NCBI RefSeq assembly: GCF_004341165.1
Contig: NZ_SLZR01000015.1
Coordinates: 1 to 64,000 of the forward strand
Source of the DNA: Reinekea marinisedimentorum
GTDB taxonomy: Bacteria; Pseudomonadota; Gammaproteobacteria; Pseudomonadales; Natronospirillaceae
Direction: 5' to 3'
Length of the DNA stretch: 64,000 nucleotides
Shown: positions 44,618 to 54,221 of the stretch, piece by piece
Layout of the letters: each line of letters opens with the position of its first letter
Position numbering within the stretch: the first letter of the stretch is position 1
Notes under the pieces: generated by a model
The model's database searches: none
What the model saw: the letters and a program-made list of their open reading frames with translations, nothing else
Told to the model about the DNA's origin: nothing
Translations under genes and position numbers: made by a program

Positions 44618-46720
44618 TTATTCCGCTAGTTCAGCTTCATGCAAAGCCCGCAGGGTGTGAATCGATTTCGGCTCGGCATCACGCGCTAATGGCTCAACAC
44701 GAACGGCACAGGCTTTCAGTTCCGGCATACGGGTGACCGGATCCTGCGCGTCGTTGGTGAGCTGGTTCGATGGCGTATCGAAGAAGTGATACGGAATACT
44801 GAGCAGGCCCGGCGGTACCTGATCGGTCACCACCACGCGGGTTTCGATGTAACCGCGACGCGAACGCACACCCACCGGCGCATGGTTAAACAGCTTCTGG
44901 TTGTTGGCATCGCGCGGGTTCATAAACAGCAGCCCTTTAGGCGATTCGCGTTCCAGCAACGGAGACTTACGGGTCATGGAACCACAGCCATAATGGAAGT
45001 GCAGACGAATCGTCGTGAGGTAATAAGGGTATTCAACATCCGGCTGCTCGGCCGTGGGCAGGTTATGCACCGGAATCAGTCGCGCCTTACCGATCGGGAA
45101 GCTGCGCTCATGCAGCACGGGCGAACCGTCCGGATGATGAGTATTGCAGGGCCATTGCAGGCCGCGTGATTCATCCAGGCGCGGGTAGCTCATGTGCGAA
45201 TAGATAGGCGTAACCGAGACGATCTCGTTAAACACCTCTTCAGAATTGGCCCAGCCAAAACCCTTTGCGCCGAACTTTTCAGCCATCATGGCAATGGTCT
45301 GCCAGTCGCTCTTACACTCACCCGGCGGGTTCACCGCTTTGCGCACGCGCTGAACGCGGCGTTCGCAACTGGCGAAGGTGCCGTTCTTTTCAGCAAAACA
45401 GGCGGCAGGCAGAACAACATCGGCCAATTGCGCGGTTTCGGTCATCACCATCTCAACCACCACCAGGCAATCGAGCTTCTTCAACGCCTTGGTCACCTGA
45501 TTCTGATCCGGATCGGTCAGCACCGGGTCTTCACCAAAGATCATCAGCGCATGGAAGGCATCGTCGAGCATGGCTTCGTTCATGCCCAGTGAGGTCATGC
45601 CCGGAATCTGGCCAACGGTGGTACCCCAGGCTTTAGCGAACTTATCCCGCACGGCCGGATCATTGGCCTGTTGATAACCCGGGTACTGGCACGGCAGGCA
45701 GCCCATATCGCAGGCACCCTGAACGTTATTCTGGCCACGCAGCGGGTTAATACCGGCGCCCTGCTTACCAACATGACCGCAAATTAATGCCAGGTTAGAG
45801 ATCGACATAACATTGTTGGTACCGCTGACGTACTGGGTAACGCCCATGCCGTAGGCGAGGAAAGCGGCACGCGCATGACTGTACAGGCGGGCAAACTGAA
45901 TCTGCTGGTCCACCGGCACACCGGTAATCTCTTCAACACGCTCCGGGGTATATTCCGCAATGGCTTTTCGCATGACATCGAGATCATCAACACGCTCAGC
46001 AACAAAGGCTTTATCTTCCCAGCCACGCTCCAGAATGATGTTCACCAAGCCGTTGAGCAACGCCACGTTGGTCCCCAAACGCAACTGCAGGTGAACATCG
46101 GCTATTTCCGCCAGACGGGTACGGCGCGGGTCGACCACCATCAGCAGTGCGCCGGCTTCTTTCGCCTTCATAATGTCACTGCCAATAATCGAATGGCTTT
46201 CGGTTGGGTCGCAGCCAAACACCACAATCACGTCGGCCTTACCGACATCGGCAATGGAGTTGGTCATTGCGCCGGAACCCAGCGTCTGCTGCAGGCCGGC
46301 CACTGACGGGCTGTGACAGATGCGCGCACAATGGTCGATGTTGTTGGTTTTTAAAACGGTGCGCGCAAACTTCTGAATGGCGTAGTTATCTTCGTTGGTA
46401 GCGCGGGCACAACTGATCATGCCGACGGTTTCCGGGCCATGGTGATCGCGGTGGTAACTGAATTTTTCGTGAATCAGCGTTAAGGCTTCGTCCCAGCTGG
46501 CTTTGCGGAAGCCTTCCCCTTCCCGGATCATCGGGCTGGTTACCCGGTTTTCATGGCCGGTTGCAAACGCTGCACTCCAGCCCTTTGAACAAAGACGTCC
46601 TTTGCTGATTGGGTGGCTGCTGATAGGTTCAACACCTATTACCTTGTCGCCGTCACTCCTTAATCCTATTCCGCAGCCGGTGCCGCAGTACGGGCACACT
46701 GAAGGCGTGGTCTTAATCAT
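44618..46720 (-). CDS. molybdopterin formate dehydrogenase, catalytic subunit (Cys type)
   Basis: 700 residues, close in layout to E. coli FdhF (715). N-terminal [4Fe-4S] ligands are C9, C12, C16 and C44. The Mo/W ligand position is C135 in CARICHSPSVAG, where FdhF has selenocysteine, followed by the catalytic histidine H136. GVNPVRGQNNVQGA-like GINPLRGQNNVQGACDMG and FGEDPVLTDPDQN are typical cofactor motifs, and the C-terminal molydop_binding domain ends near CAVRVEPLA. There is no Tat signal, so it is cytosolic. With the two genes downstream it should form a soluble formate:NAD(P) enzyme. The fdhD, mobA and W/Mo transport genes are not in the window. Confidence 0.88.
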   Translation of the reverse strand: MIKTTPSVCPYCGTGCGIGLRSDGDKVIGVEPISSHPISKGRLCSKGWSAAFATGHENRVTSPMIREGEGFRKASWDEALTLIHEKFSYHRDHHGPETVGMISCARATNEDNYAIQKFARTVLKTNNIDHCARICHSPSVAGLQQTLGSGAMTNSIADVGKADVIVVFGCDPTESHSIIGSDIMKAKEAGALLMVVDPRRTRLAEIADVHLQLRLGTNVALLNGLVNIILERGWEDKAFVAERVDDLDVMRKAIAEYTPERVEEITGVPVDQQIQFARLYSHARAAFLAYGMGVTQYVSGTNNVMSISNLALICGHVGKQGAGINPLRGQNNVQGACDMGCLPCQYPGYQQANDPAVRDKFAKAWGTTVGQIPGMTSLGMNEAMLDDAFHALMIFGEDPVLTDPDQNQVTKALKKLDCLVVVEMVMTETAQLADVVLPAACFAEKNGTFASCERRVQRVRKAVNPPGECKSDWQTIAMMAEKFGAKGFGWANSEEVFNEIVSVTPIYSHMSYPRLDESRGLQWPCNTHHPDGSPVLHERSFPIGKARLIPVHNLPTAEQPDVEYPYYLTTIRLHFHYGCGSMTRKSPLLERESPKGLLFMNPRDANNQKLFNHAPVGVRSRRGYIETRVVVTDQVPPGLLSIPYHFFDTPSNQLTNDAQDPVTRMPELKACAVRVEPLARDAEPKSIHTLRALHEAELAE

Positions 46721-47267
46721 AGAGTAGTCCTCGAATTCTTTTATGTGCAGATATATTCATACATAAAGACGTTTTGATTTGGGTCCGGGGGAGGAGCCAT
46801 GAACACGCTTTCCGCCGGATTAAAATCGCGGAATAACATGACTGAAAATACCTATACCTGAACGTCAGTTCTTCTTTTTGTGACGCTTCGTTTGTGTCTG
46901 GCCGGTCGGTTCTCACACCTGAAATCAGACGCCAATAATTTACCCTGAAACGCACGCGCAGAAGATTGCACGGATAGAAAGGGAGGTTGCAAGCGTGGAA
47001 ATTAGCTACCCAAGGAAACCACTTTGCAGCCCGGACGGGTAAAAGTGACCATCCTGAAAGTAAACTACTCGATTGCACAGAGTATGTTTTATACTGACCC
47101 GTTAATCTGAAACTTTATTACAGATTAGCGAGAACGATATTCATACCCATTATGATTTGAGAAGTAAATTTTCACTGACAAAGCAGCTAAAAGCAGCTAA
47201 GAGAAGAGAACGGTCGCAACCCTGGTTTAGTGAAGGTTGCGACCTAATAGATAAAATGAGCCGGCTA
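46721..47267. other. intergenic region upstream of fdhA
   Basis: No convincing gene. It should hold the fdh operon promoter (GAGGACTACTCT is the ribosome site), a TAATCTG/CAGATTA stem near 47104-47128, and the ndh terminator at its right end. A 20-codon ORF with a strong ribosome site at 46799 is noted but not called. Confidence 0.5.
47214..47246 (-). terminator. putative terminator of ndh
   Basis: GGTCGCAACC and GGTTGCGACC form a perfect 10-bp stem with a 13-nt loop, 22 bp after the ndh stop. On the minus strand the tail is TTCTCTTCTCTT, T-rich but broken. Confidence 0.6.
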
Positions 47268-48569
47268 TTAATGAAGTTTTAGACGAGGTCGCAGCACTTT
47301 ATTGATGCTGTCATTCACCATACGCAGACCGGTGCGCAGTACCCCGTGCAACGCCAACTGATGCATTCGGTACAAAGAGACATACATCAACCGGGCCATA
47401 CGGCCTTCAATCATCATGCTGCCCTTGGTCAGGTTCCCCATCAGGCTGCCCACCGTGGAATAGCGGCTCAGGTTCACCAGCGAACCGTAATCGGTATAGA
47501 CATAATCTTTTAACTCTGCCTCACCTTCCATCTGCTTCAGAATGTTCTTATAGATGTGACTGGCCATCTGGTGCGCAGACTGGGCACGCGGCGGAACCGT
47601 TTTGCCTTCAGTACCCAGCGGGCAGGCACAGCAATCACCCAGCGCATAAATGTTGTCATCAATTGTGGTTTGCAGCGTCGGCTTGACCACCCACTGATTG
47701 ATACGGTTGGTTTCCAGATCTGAAATCTGCGCCAGTGCGTCCGGCACCTTGATGCCTGCAGCCCACACCAGAATATCCGCCGAAATCGCCTGCTCATCCT
47801 TGGTGACAAACTCACCCGGATTGGCCTTTGCGACCAGTGTGTTGGTACGGACATCGACGCCCAATTCAACCAGCTCTTTGTGCGCCGAGCCGGAAATACG
47901 CTCCGGAAGCGCCGGTAAAATCCGCGGGCCGGCTTCAATCAACGTAATCTTCAGCTGCTCAGATTTCAGTTCGCTGAGCCCATACGCCTTCATGGTGTTG
48001 AAGGTATTGTGTAACTCTGCGGAAAGCTCAACCCCGGTAGCGCCACCACCGACGATAGCGATGCGATAGACGGCATCGGTTTCGGTCATGGCCTTTCGGT
48101 TCAGCTTCAGCAGGCCGTTTAACAGCTTCTTATGGAACAATTCTGCCTGCGGCGAGGCATCCAGGAAGATCGAGTTATCGCGCACGCCCGGCGTACCAAA
48201 ATCGTTGGTAACACTGCCCAGTGCCAGCACCAGAATGTCGTAGTCCAGGGTGCGTGCCGGTAATACCTCGTTACCGTCTTCATCGAACAGCGGCGCCAGT
48301 GAGATGCGCTTTTCTTCACGGTCGAGACCATCGAGTGACCCGATACGGAACTTAAAGTGATTGTGGTAGGCATGGGCGCGGTAGCTGAGCGAATCAACCC
48401 CCATATCCAGACTGCCACTGGCCACTTCGTGCAGCAGCGGCTTCCAAAGGTGGGTGGTATTGCGGTCTACTAGCGTAACGGTGGCTTTTTTGCGCTTTCC
48501 GAGCTTGTTCCCCAGCTTAGTTGCCAGTTCCAGCCCGCCGGCGCCTCCACCTACAATGACGATATTCAT
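47268..48569 (-). CDS. ndh: type II NADH dehydrogenase (NDH-2)
   Basis: 433 residues. FAD motif [14 protein letters not shown] (7-20), NADH motif [13 protein letters not shown] (near 166-178), WAAGIK and the second FAD motif [11 protein letters not shown] are typical of bacterial NDH-2. The C-terminal membrane-binding helix region contains [16 protein letters not shown]. It oxidises NADH and reduces ubiquinone at the inner membrane without pumping protons. It may take up NADH made by the formate dehydrogenase encoded just downstream, though the two are separate transcripts. Confidence 0.92.
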   Translation of the reverse strand: MNIVIVGGGAGGLELATKLGNKLGKRKKATVTLVDRNTTHLWKPLLHEVASGSLDMGVDSLSYRAHAYHNHFKFRIGSLDGLDREEKRISLAPLFDEDGNEVLPARTLDYDILVLALGSVTNDFGTPGVRDNSIFLDASPQAELFHKKLLNGLLKLNRKAMTETDAVYRIAIVGGGATGVELSAELHNTFNTMKAYGLSELKSEQLKITLIEAGPRILPALPERISGSAHKELVELGVDVRTNTLVAKANPGEFVTKDEQAISADILVWAAGIKVPDALAQISDLETNRINQWVVKPTLQTTIDDNIYALGDCCACPLGTEGKTVPPRAQSAHQMASHIYKNILKQMEGEAELKDYVYTDYGSLVNLSRYSTVGSLMGNLTKGSMMIEGRMARLMYVSLYRMHQLALHGVLRTGLRMVNDSINKVLRPRLKLH

Positions 48570-48740
48570 AAGTTTCCCTTAGTCGAGTAATTAATAATTT
48601 TTAATGCGGGAATAATATTCACAAAAGCAGGGCCTTTCCGTACCACTATAGAAGTAAACCGACTAAAAAAAAGCAGGATTCAGGGCTGTAACCCATTAAC
48701 CGGCGTAAGAATTGGTATCAGAGTGTTGAAACCATAAAAA

Positions 48741-48760
48741 AAGCAGCCGGCTGGCTGCTT
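48741..48760 (-). terminator. terminator of the acidic protein gene
   Basis: AAGCAGCC-GGCT-GGCTGCTT forms a perfect 8-bp stem, followed on the minus strand by T residues. It lies 20 bp after the stop of the 173-codon gene. Confidence 0.8.
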
Positions 48761-48779
48761 CTTATACAACCCACCACGA

Positions 48780-49301
48780 TCAAACAGTAATATCAATCAT
48801 CGAGTCGCCTTCTTCCAGGCCAAACTCTTCTGCGACCAGCGCCTGTATCTCCTGCATTTCCTCTTGAGTCAGCTCACTGCTCTCGCTGGTACTCAACGTT
48901 TCGGAAATCAGGTCGGCCATATAGCTGGCAACGTCATCGGACTCGGTTGAGCTGCTCTGTGGTGGTGGCGGTGGTGGTCGCGAACCCTCTTCTGCACCTT
49001 CGCTGGCGGCCAGCGCTCCGGTTTCACCGACGCCAGCCATGTCGCCAACAGCTCGGGCATCAAAGCCTGCTTCTGACATTGCCTCTTCCAGGCCCGCTCC
49101 GGGCTCAATGCCGGCTTCAGACAGCGCGGTAACAATTTCCTGCGCATCCGCCTCGGTGAGCGCTTCAGAATCAAAGCTCGACAAAATATCGGTTAGTGTT
49201 GTGGTCTGCTCATCGCTCAGTGAAGAGGCTGTATCCGATGAGCGGCTGTTGGATGATGACAGCATCGGCATCATCATGGTGGAACTTATTGAATCTACCA
49301 T
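48780..49301 (-). CDS. acidic, Ser/Glu-rich protein of unknown function
   Basis: 173 residues, pI clearly acidic. It has an N-terminal Met/Ser-rich stretch and a helical segment with EF-hand-like spacing (LTDILSSFDSEALTEADAQEIVTAL). A GIEPGAGLEEAMSEAGFDARAVGDMAG repeat unit follows, then a PPPPPP run at about 112-117 and a C-terminal segment (SELTQEEMQEIQALV). The pattern 'sLt..da..Iv..l.eaGI..G..L..a...aGfD' occurs in small proteins of marine gammaproteobacteria whose function is unknown. It has a good ribosome site (ACGAGGAAATAAAA) and its own terminator. Confidence 0.7.
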   Translation of the reverse strand: MVDSISSTMMMPMLSSSNSRSSDTASSLSDEQTTTLTDILSSFDSEALTEADAQEIVTALSEAGIEPGAGLEEAMSEAGFDARAVGDMAGVGETGALAASEGAEEGSRPPPPPPQSSSTESDDVASYMADLISETLSTSESSELTQEEMQEIQALVAEEFGLEEGDSMIDITV

Positions 49302-49814
49302 TTTTATTTCCTCGTTAAAGTAACGTTATTGGCGTCCTTCTTTTAAATAGCCAGGCCATGCTAGTTAAAAATGGTTTTACGCCTTCGGCCGGAACGTCAT
49401 CGCAAAAGCTGTTCCAACGACAAGGTGTTTGAAAGCCAGTTTCCAACCGGAAAAGACTGGAGGTTAAAATGCTTCCACACCGCTGAAAAAATGCCTATTC
49501 GGTACTGACAATAGATGCAGAAACGGATTCAATCGTGCAAAAGCAAAGGAGAATGCGCGCAGTTTTAATTAGTTGGCACGAGCGACTAAATAGGAAATTT
49601 CTTTAATCGAAATTAGCAAAGGAAAAGGTATAAAAAGAACGCAGAAATTACGCAGAACTATCGCACTAAAATTCCACACTTTGGTTCAGATATCTTCGTA
49701 TTAAAAATAAAAGAAACCGGAAATGATTATCCGGATTTTTACAGATTCAGAAAGATTTGAAGCAGAGCAGTTAACCAAAGGAAAACTTTTGCCGATGCAG
49801 CTTGAGGCTGAGTT

Positions 49815-50684
49815 GTCGGGCTGAAGCCCGACCTACAGGAGCGGCGCTTTTGTAGGTTGGCCTTTAGGCCAACACGGCGTGGCTCAGCCAATAAATTGAA
49901 GCTTACTTGTCGGGCTGAAGCCCGACCTACAGGAGCGACGCTTTTGTAGGTTGGCCTTTAGGCCAACACGGCATGGCTCCGCCAATAAATTGAAGCTTAC
50001 ATGTCGGGCTGAAGCCCGACCTACAGGAGCGGCACGTTTGTAGGTTGGCCTTTAGGCCAACACAGCATGGCTCCGCACATAAATTGAGGTTTACTTGTCG
50101 GGCTGAAGCCCGACCTACAGGAGCGGCACGTTTGTAGGTTGGCCTTTAGGCCAACACAGCATGGCTCCGCACATAATTTGAGGTTTACTTGTCGGGCTGA
50201 AGCCCAACCTACAGGAGCGGCACGTTTGTAGGTTGGCCTTTAGGCCAACACAGCATGGCTCCGCACATAATTTGAGGCTTACATGTCGGGCTGAAGCCCG
50301 ACCTACAGGAGCGACGCTTTTGTAGGTTGGCCTTTAGGCCAACACAGCATGGCTCCGCACATAATTTGAGGTTTACTTGTCGGGCTGAAGCCCGACCTAC
50401 AGGAGCGGCACTTTTATAAGTTGGCCTTTAGGCCAACACGGCATGGCTCCGCACATAATTTGAGGCTTACTTGTCGGGCTGAAGCCCCACCTACAGGAGC
50501 GGCACTTTTGTAGGTTGGCCTTTAGGCCAACACAGCATGGCTCCGCACATAAATTGAGGTTTACTTGTCGGGCTGAAGCCCGACCTGCAGGAGCGGCACT
50601 TTTGTAGGTTGGCCTTTAGGCCAACACGGCATGGCTCCGCCAATAATTTGAGGTTTACTTGTCGGGCTGAAGCCCGACCTACAG
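49815..50684. repeat. REP/BIME tandem array 3, period 94 bp
   Basis: Ten hairpins GTCGGGCTGAAGCCCGAC start every 94 bp exactly (49815, 49909, 50003, 50097, 50191, 50285, 50379, 50473, 50567, 50661). A hairpin GTTGGCCTTTAGGCCAAC headed by GTAG lies between each pair, oppositely oriented. The array is the reverse complement of arrays 1 and 2 in sense, uses other linkers, and is more uniform. It ends 12 bp before the stop codon of the response regulator gene. It fills most of the 49302-50696 gap; 49302-49814 shows no gene. Confidence 0.9.
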
Positions 50685-50696
50685 CTAAGCTATCTA

Positions 50697-51380
50697 TTAT
50701 TCCAATTTATAACCAACGCCATAAATGGAATGCAGTAACTCTTTACCATCCAATACCTTCGCCAGTTTGCTGCGCAGGTTTTTAACATGGCTATCGATGG
50801 TACGGGTACTCACCACGCGCTCATCCACATAACAAACCTTCATCAACAGCTCACGGGAATGAACAACACCGGGGCGCGATACCAGCGTTTGCAGCAGGCG
50901 GAACTCTACCGGAGTCAGATCAACATCTTTGCTGTCGACCTGGCACTGGAAGCGGTCAACATTAAGCTTCAGCCCTTTATAAGCCAGCTCTTCCTCTTTC
51001 TGCACACTGGCTTCCAGGCGACGCATAATGGTACGCATACGCGCCAGAATTTCCCGCGGCGAGAAGGGTTTGCAGACGTAATCGTCCGCACCAAACTCCA
51101 GCCCCATTAAACGGTCAATCTCATCAACACGCGCTGTGAGCATAATGATTGGCACCGTTGAAAACTGACGCACTTCCTTACAGATGGTGAAGCCGTCCTT
51201 ATTGGGCAGCATCAAATCCAGAATCACGAATTCCGGCTCGGTTTCTTTGATGACCTCTACAGCGTCAATACCATCATTTAATACGGAGACTTGATAGCCT
51301 TCGCGCTCCATATAGGTTTCGAGTATTTGAACAATCTTTGGTTCATCTTCAACAATCAGAACTTTTAATGCGTTGGTCAT
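50697..51380 (-). CDS. baeR: OmpR-family response regulator (BaeR-like)
   Basis: 227 residues. The receiver domain has the acidic pair ED (11-12), phosphoacceptor D55 in ILDLMLPNKDG and K in VCKPFSPREILARM. The C-terminal winged helix has LDLTPVEFRLLQTL-like DLTPVEFRLLQTLVSRPG and the recognition helix RTIDSHVKNLRSKL, ending YGVGYKLE. The linker and FSTVPIIMLTARVDEIDRLMGLEFGADDYVCKP strongly recall BaeR, a regulator of envelope stress and efflux genes. It overlaps its kinase gene by 4 bp. The promoter is upstream of the kinase gene. Confidence 0.87.
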   Translation of the reverse strand: MTNALKVLIVEDEPKIVQILETYMEREGYQVSVLNDGIDAVEVIKETEPEFVILDLMLPNKDGFTICKEVRQFSTVPIIMLTARVDEIDRLMGLEFGADDYVCKPFSPREILARMRTIMRRLEASVQKEEELAYKGLKLNVDRFQCQVDSKDVDLTPVEFRLLQTLVSRPGVVHSRELLMKVCYVDERVVSTRTIDSHVKNLRSKLAKVLDGKELLHSIYGVGYKLE

Positions 51381-52855
51381 AAGCTTTTGTCTTCAATTTT
51401 AAATTTAATTTCTACGTGTAAACCACCCAGTTTCGATGGCATTAATTTGATGGAGCCGGCGTGGGCATCGACGATGTTTTTACAGATAGTTAAGCCCAAA
51501 CCTGCGCCCTCCCCTCTGCGGGTTCTCGACATATCGGTACGGTACAATGGCTCAAGCAGCAGTTGGCATTCATCTTCCGTTACGGAAGGCTTGGTGTCGT
51601 TGAAATTTACAACCACTTCACCTTCTGCGGACTCAATATCAACAACAATCCTGCCGGGGCCGTCGGTATAGGCTGCTGCATTAATCAACAAGTTGATAAA
51701 CAGTTGCTCAAGGCGTTTTTCATCGGCTCTGATGATGGCGTCGTCTGAACTGTTCACAACAAGGCTGAGGCCCTTCTCCCGGATTTTTGACTGGCACGCC
51801 GAGGCAGCTGAACCCAGAGCCCTGGCCAGTGAAACCGGCTCAAAGTTGTAGCGCAGACCACCAATATCAGAGAGCGACAGCTGATAAAGATCATCGACCA
51901 GATGACGCATACGCTGCGTTTCCTGATGCAACGATTCCAGCTGAGTTTCATCGAATGGCTTCAAGCCTTCCTGCAGCATTTCTATCTCGCCACCAAGAAT
52001 CGTCAGCGGCGTTCTTAGTTCGTGTGAAATATCCGCCAACCAACGGTTCTTGGTGCTGCGGTTCTGTTCGAGCGTCACCGAAAGATGATCGATATCGCGC
52101 ATCATGCGGCCAAACTCATCGGTACGCGCATCGTTCAGCCGGGTGCTGTAGTCACCGTCCGAAAGCCCGGTGATGGCTTTCTCGATAACCTTCATCGGGT
52201 TTAAAAAGAGTTTGGCCAGCCACAAAGACATACCGATGGCTAACGAAAGACTGAATACACCAATCAGCAGGCTGGTCAGCAACTGCTGCTCAGAGAACTC
52301 TTCAGCAAGATCAAAGTCGGTATGCTGTACCCCCATACTTTTCACCGTGCCAATGAATTCACCCTCGACAATCATGGCCACTTCTAAAGAGCCTTTTAAC
52401 GACTGGTCAAAATCAAACCCGGCAATAAAGCTGCCATCGACATCATAAACAGCTGAAGGCGGTGTATCGGGCGGCGGCTGCTGGCGCATCTGTGCCTGAT
52501 CCATAAAGGGTCTTGGTGGGCCACTGCCACCCCCCCGGCCGCTGAGATTATCGCGGAAAAAATCGGGAATGATCGGATCATTGGCCGTATTGGCCGGAAA
52601 TACGTTTTGCGTCGCCGAGTACTCCGATACGATCTCATACATTCTTTCAGACGTCAGCGCATCCCAGGAGTTGTCATTGCGCTGGTAGAAATCAATCAGA
52701 TCTTCACTGATGTACTCAAGCCGACGCTCTTCGATCGCCTGGAAATAATTGATAAACCCCTGATTAAAGCTCCAGCGGGCCAACGATAACGTAGCCAAAA
52801 GGATGATCAGGGTTAAGCCCATGAAGGACAGGAACAGTTTGCGTGATATAGCCAT
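51377..52855 (-). CDS. baeS: sensor histidine kinase (BaeS-like)
   Basis: 492 residues. There are two membrane helices (about 8-26 and 193-214) around a periplasmic sensor domain that has an unusual Gly/Pro-rich segment (GRGGGSGPPRPFM, about 107-119). HAMP follows, then HisKA with H278 in LADISHELRTPLT. The HATPase domain has an N box (LFINLLINAAAYTD) and a G2 box GEGAGLGLTIC; the G1 box is degenerate (FNDTKPSVTEDE). Its stop overlaps the baeR-like start by 4 bp. It lies downstream of a cluster of ATGTGCA motifs that may be the operator. Confidence 0.87.
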   Translation of the reverse strand: MAISRKLFLSFMGLTLIILLATLSLARWSFNQGFINYFQAIEERRLEYISEDLIDFYQRNDNSWDALTSERMYEIVSEYSATQNVFPANTANDPIIPDFFRDNLSGRGGGSGPPRPFMDQAQMRQQPPPDTPPSAVYDVDGSFIAGFDFDQSLKGSLEVAMIVEGEFIGTVKSMGVQHTDFDLAEEFSEQQLLTSLLIGVFSLSLAIGMSLWLAKLFLNPMKVIEKAITGLSDGDYSTRLNDARTDEFGRMMRDIDHLSVTLEQNRSTKNRWLADISHELRTPLTILGGEIEMLQEGLKPFDETQLESLHQETQRMRHLVDDLYQLSLSDIGGLRYNFEPVSLARALGSAASACQSKIREKGLSLVVNSSDDAIIRADEKRLEQLFINLLINAAAYTDGPGRIVVDIESAEGEVVVNFNDTKPSVTEDECQLLLEPLYRTDMSRTRRGEGAGLGLTICKNIVDAHAGSIKLMPSKLGGLHVEIKFKIEDKSL

Positions 52856-52898
52856 GGCCCGCAGTATAACGGTCGCTTTTTGTGCAAGCTATAACGGT

Positions 52899-52947
52899 GA
52901 AATGTGCAGATTGGGAAATGTGCAAATCTACTTGGAAATTGCACATT
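52899..52947. promoter_or_regulatory. three ATGTGCA boxes upstream of the BaeSR-like operon
   Basis: GAAATGTGCAGAT (52899-52911) and GAAATGTGCAAAT (52915-52927) are direct repeats 16 bp apart. AATTGCACATT (52937-52947) is an inverted third copy. They lie 44-92 bp upstream of the kinase start and suit an operator bound by a multimeric regulator, perhaps the operon's own. Confidence 0.45.
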
Positions 52948-53006
52948 CGCCCGACAAACCCATGCGTTTCGCGTCACATGGGTGACGATAGGTGACTAGA
53001 GATTGA

Positions 53007-54221
53007 TTAGTCTGTCGCGTTTTCGCGCAACTGAGTGAGCTGATCACCAAACCAGATCTTACGTTTAAAGCGCGGGTTCTTCGATGACATGTCAATCTTG
53101 TAAGGGTTCTGCTCCTGCGATTGAGCGATATTCAAAATAGAACACAGCTCCTGCGCAATCCACTTCTCTACCTTCAATACCACCATCTTCTTACGCAAAC
53201 GGCCTTGCTGGTCACGGTTCAGAATGGTCGGCAGGGTATTAAGCGTCAGAATTTCACCCAGCGCGTTGCTGGCCATGCGCTCACGGCCTTCATCACTGGC
53301 ATAGAAATGAGAAACAGCGAAGACCATGCGCTGCGGATTCAACTGCTGCAGAAACTCACAGGATTTCACCACGGTTCCGCCGGTACGCACCATGTCATCA
53401 AACAATACGATGCTGCACTCTTCCAGCCCTTCAAAGGTGTGCTCACTCTCTTTGTGCAGGGTAATTTCCACCTTGCGTTCGGCCGTACGTTCTTTATCCA
53501 GCATGATGAACTTGGCTTTAGGCAGGCCAATGCGGTCAAACATCTCTTTTACGAAATCGCGCGCGCCTTTATCGGGTGCGCAGAACACCAGGCCTTCACC
53601 GTCATTGCCGTAGTTCAGAATGTCTGAATTCAACAAATAGTGGGTGTAGATTTCATAAGGGATGATGTTGTGGAATAGCCCTTCGAAGACCTGCGTGAAT
53701 ATCTTCTGCACCGAATAAGAGTGGTTGTGAATAGTCAGTACCCGGTCAACCCCGGCTAATTTCAACATTTGTGCGTACAGCTTGGCGGTAAACGGCTGGC
53801 CATCGAACTTCTTGATGTCTTTGATATCGCGCTCAAACTGGGTTTCACCCAAATCCGGGTGAGCACCACGATCCTGTGCGCTGTAGAACAAATCGGGCTC
53901 AACCAGAACCACATGCACCGCGCCGTTTTCTTTCGCTGAGCGGGCTATGATTAAGTTCGCCATCGCCAGTTCCTGACGGCTTTGGGTATGACAGCTGGTG
54001 CTTACGATAATGACAACCTTACCCTCCAGGCTGTTGCCAATATCGCTGAAATCGTGCTCATCTGAAATAAAACGCGGACAAAACTCAGAATTGGTAAATT
54101 GCTTCATGCTGATCTGATCAGCAATATCGTCGTACTGCCCCATTGCATATGCAACATCGATGGCGAAGGGGTTATCGGATGAGTTGCTGACAACTACAAC
54201 CTGATCGGGAGTGAGTTCCAT
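53007..54221 (-). CDS. ribose-phosphate pyrophosphokinase-like protein, long form
   Basis: 404 residues, about 90 longer than canonical Prs. The two phosphoribosyltransferase-fold halves are present. DLFYSAQDRGAH matches the ATP-binding YxRQDR region, TIHNHSYSVQKIF matches the DLH..QI metal site, and VLFDDMVRTGGTV is the PRPP-binding loop. Extra length lies at the C terminus and between strands. It could make PRPP or be a specialised paralogue; the housekeeping prs is expected elsewhere. Divergent from the barrel protein gene. Confidence 0.82.
   Translation of the reverse strand: MELTPDQVVVVSNSSDNPFAIDVAYAMGQYDDIADQISMKQFTNSEFCPRFISDEHDFSDIGNSLEGKVVIIVSTSCHTQSRQELAMANLIIARSAKENGAVHVVLVEPDLFYSAQDRGAHPDLGETQFERDIKDIKKFDGQPFTAKLYAQMLKLAGVDRVLTIHNHSYSVQKIFTQVFEGLFHNIIPYEIYTHYLLNSDILNYGNDGEGLVFCAPDKGARDFVKEMFDRIGLPKAKFIMLDKERTAERKVEITLHKESEHTFEGLEECSIVLFDDMVRTGGTVVKSCEFLQQLNPQRMVFAVSHFYASDEGRERMASNALGEILTLNTLPTILNRDQQGRLRKKMVVLKVEKWIAQELCSILNIAQSQEQNPYKIDMSSKNPRFKRKIWFGDQLTQLRENATD

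Noticed and set aside
46799-46861. 20-codon ORF with GGAGGAG ribosome site, plus strand
   Set aside because: Too short, divergent from fdhA, with no terminator or follow-on gene. Probably chance.
49302-49814. Riboswitch or small RNA between the acidic protein gene and array 3
   Set aside because: No aptamer core, promoter plus terminator, or stable conserved stem could be recognised.
49815-50684. CRISPR array
   Set aside because: The whole 94-bp unit is repeated, including the parts between hairpins. There are no unique spacers and no cas genes. Same for the 89-bp arrays.
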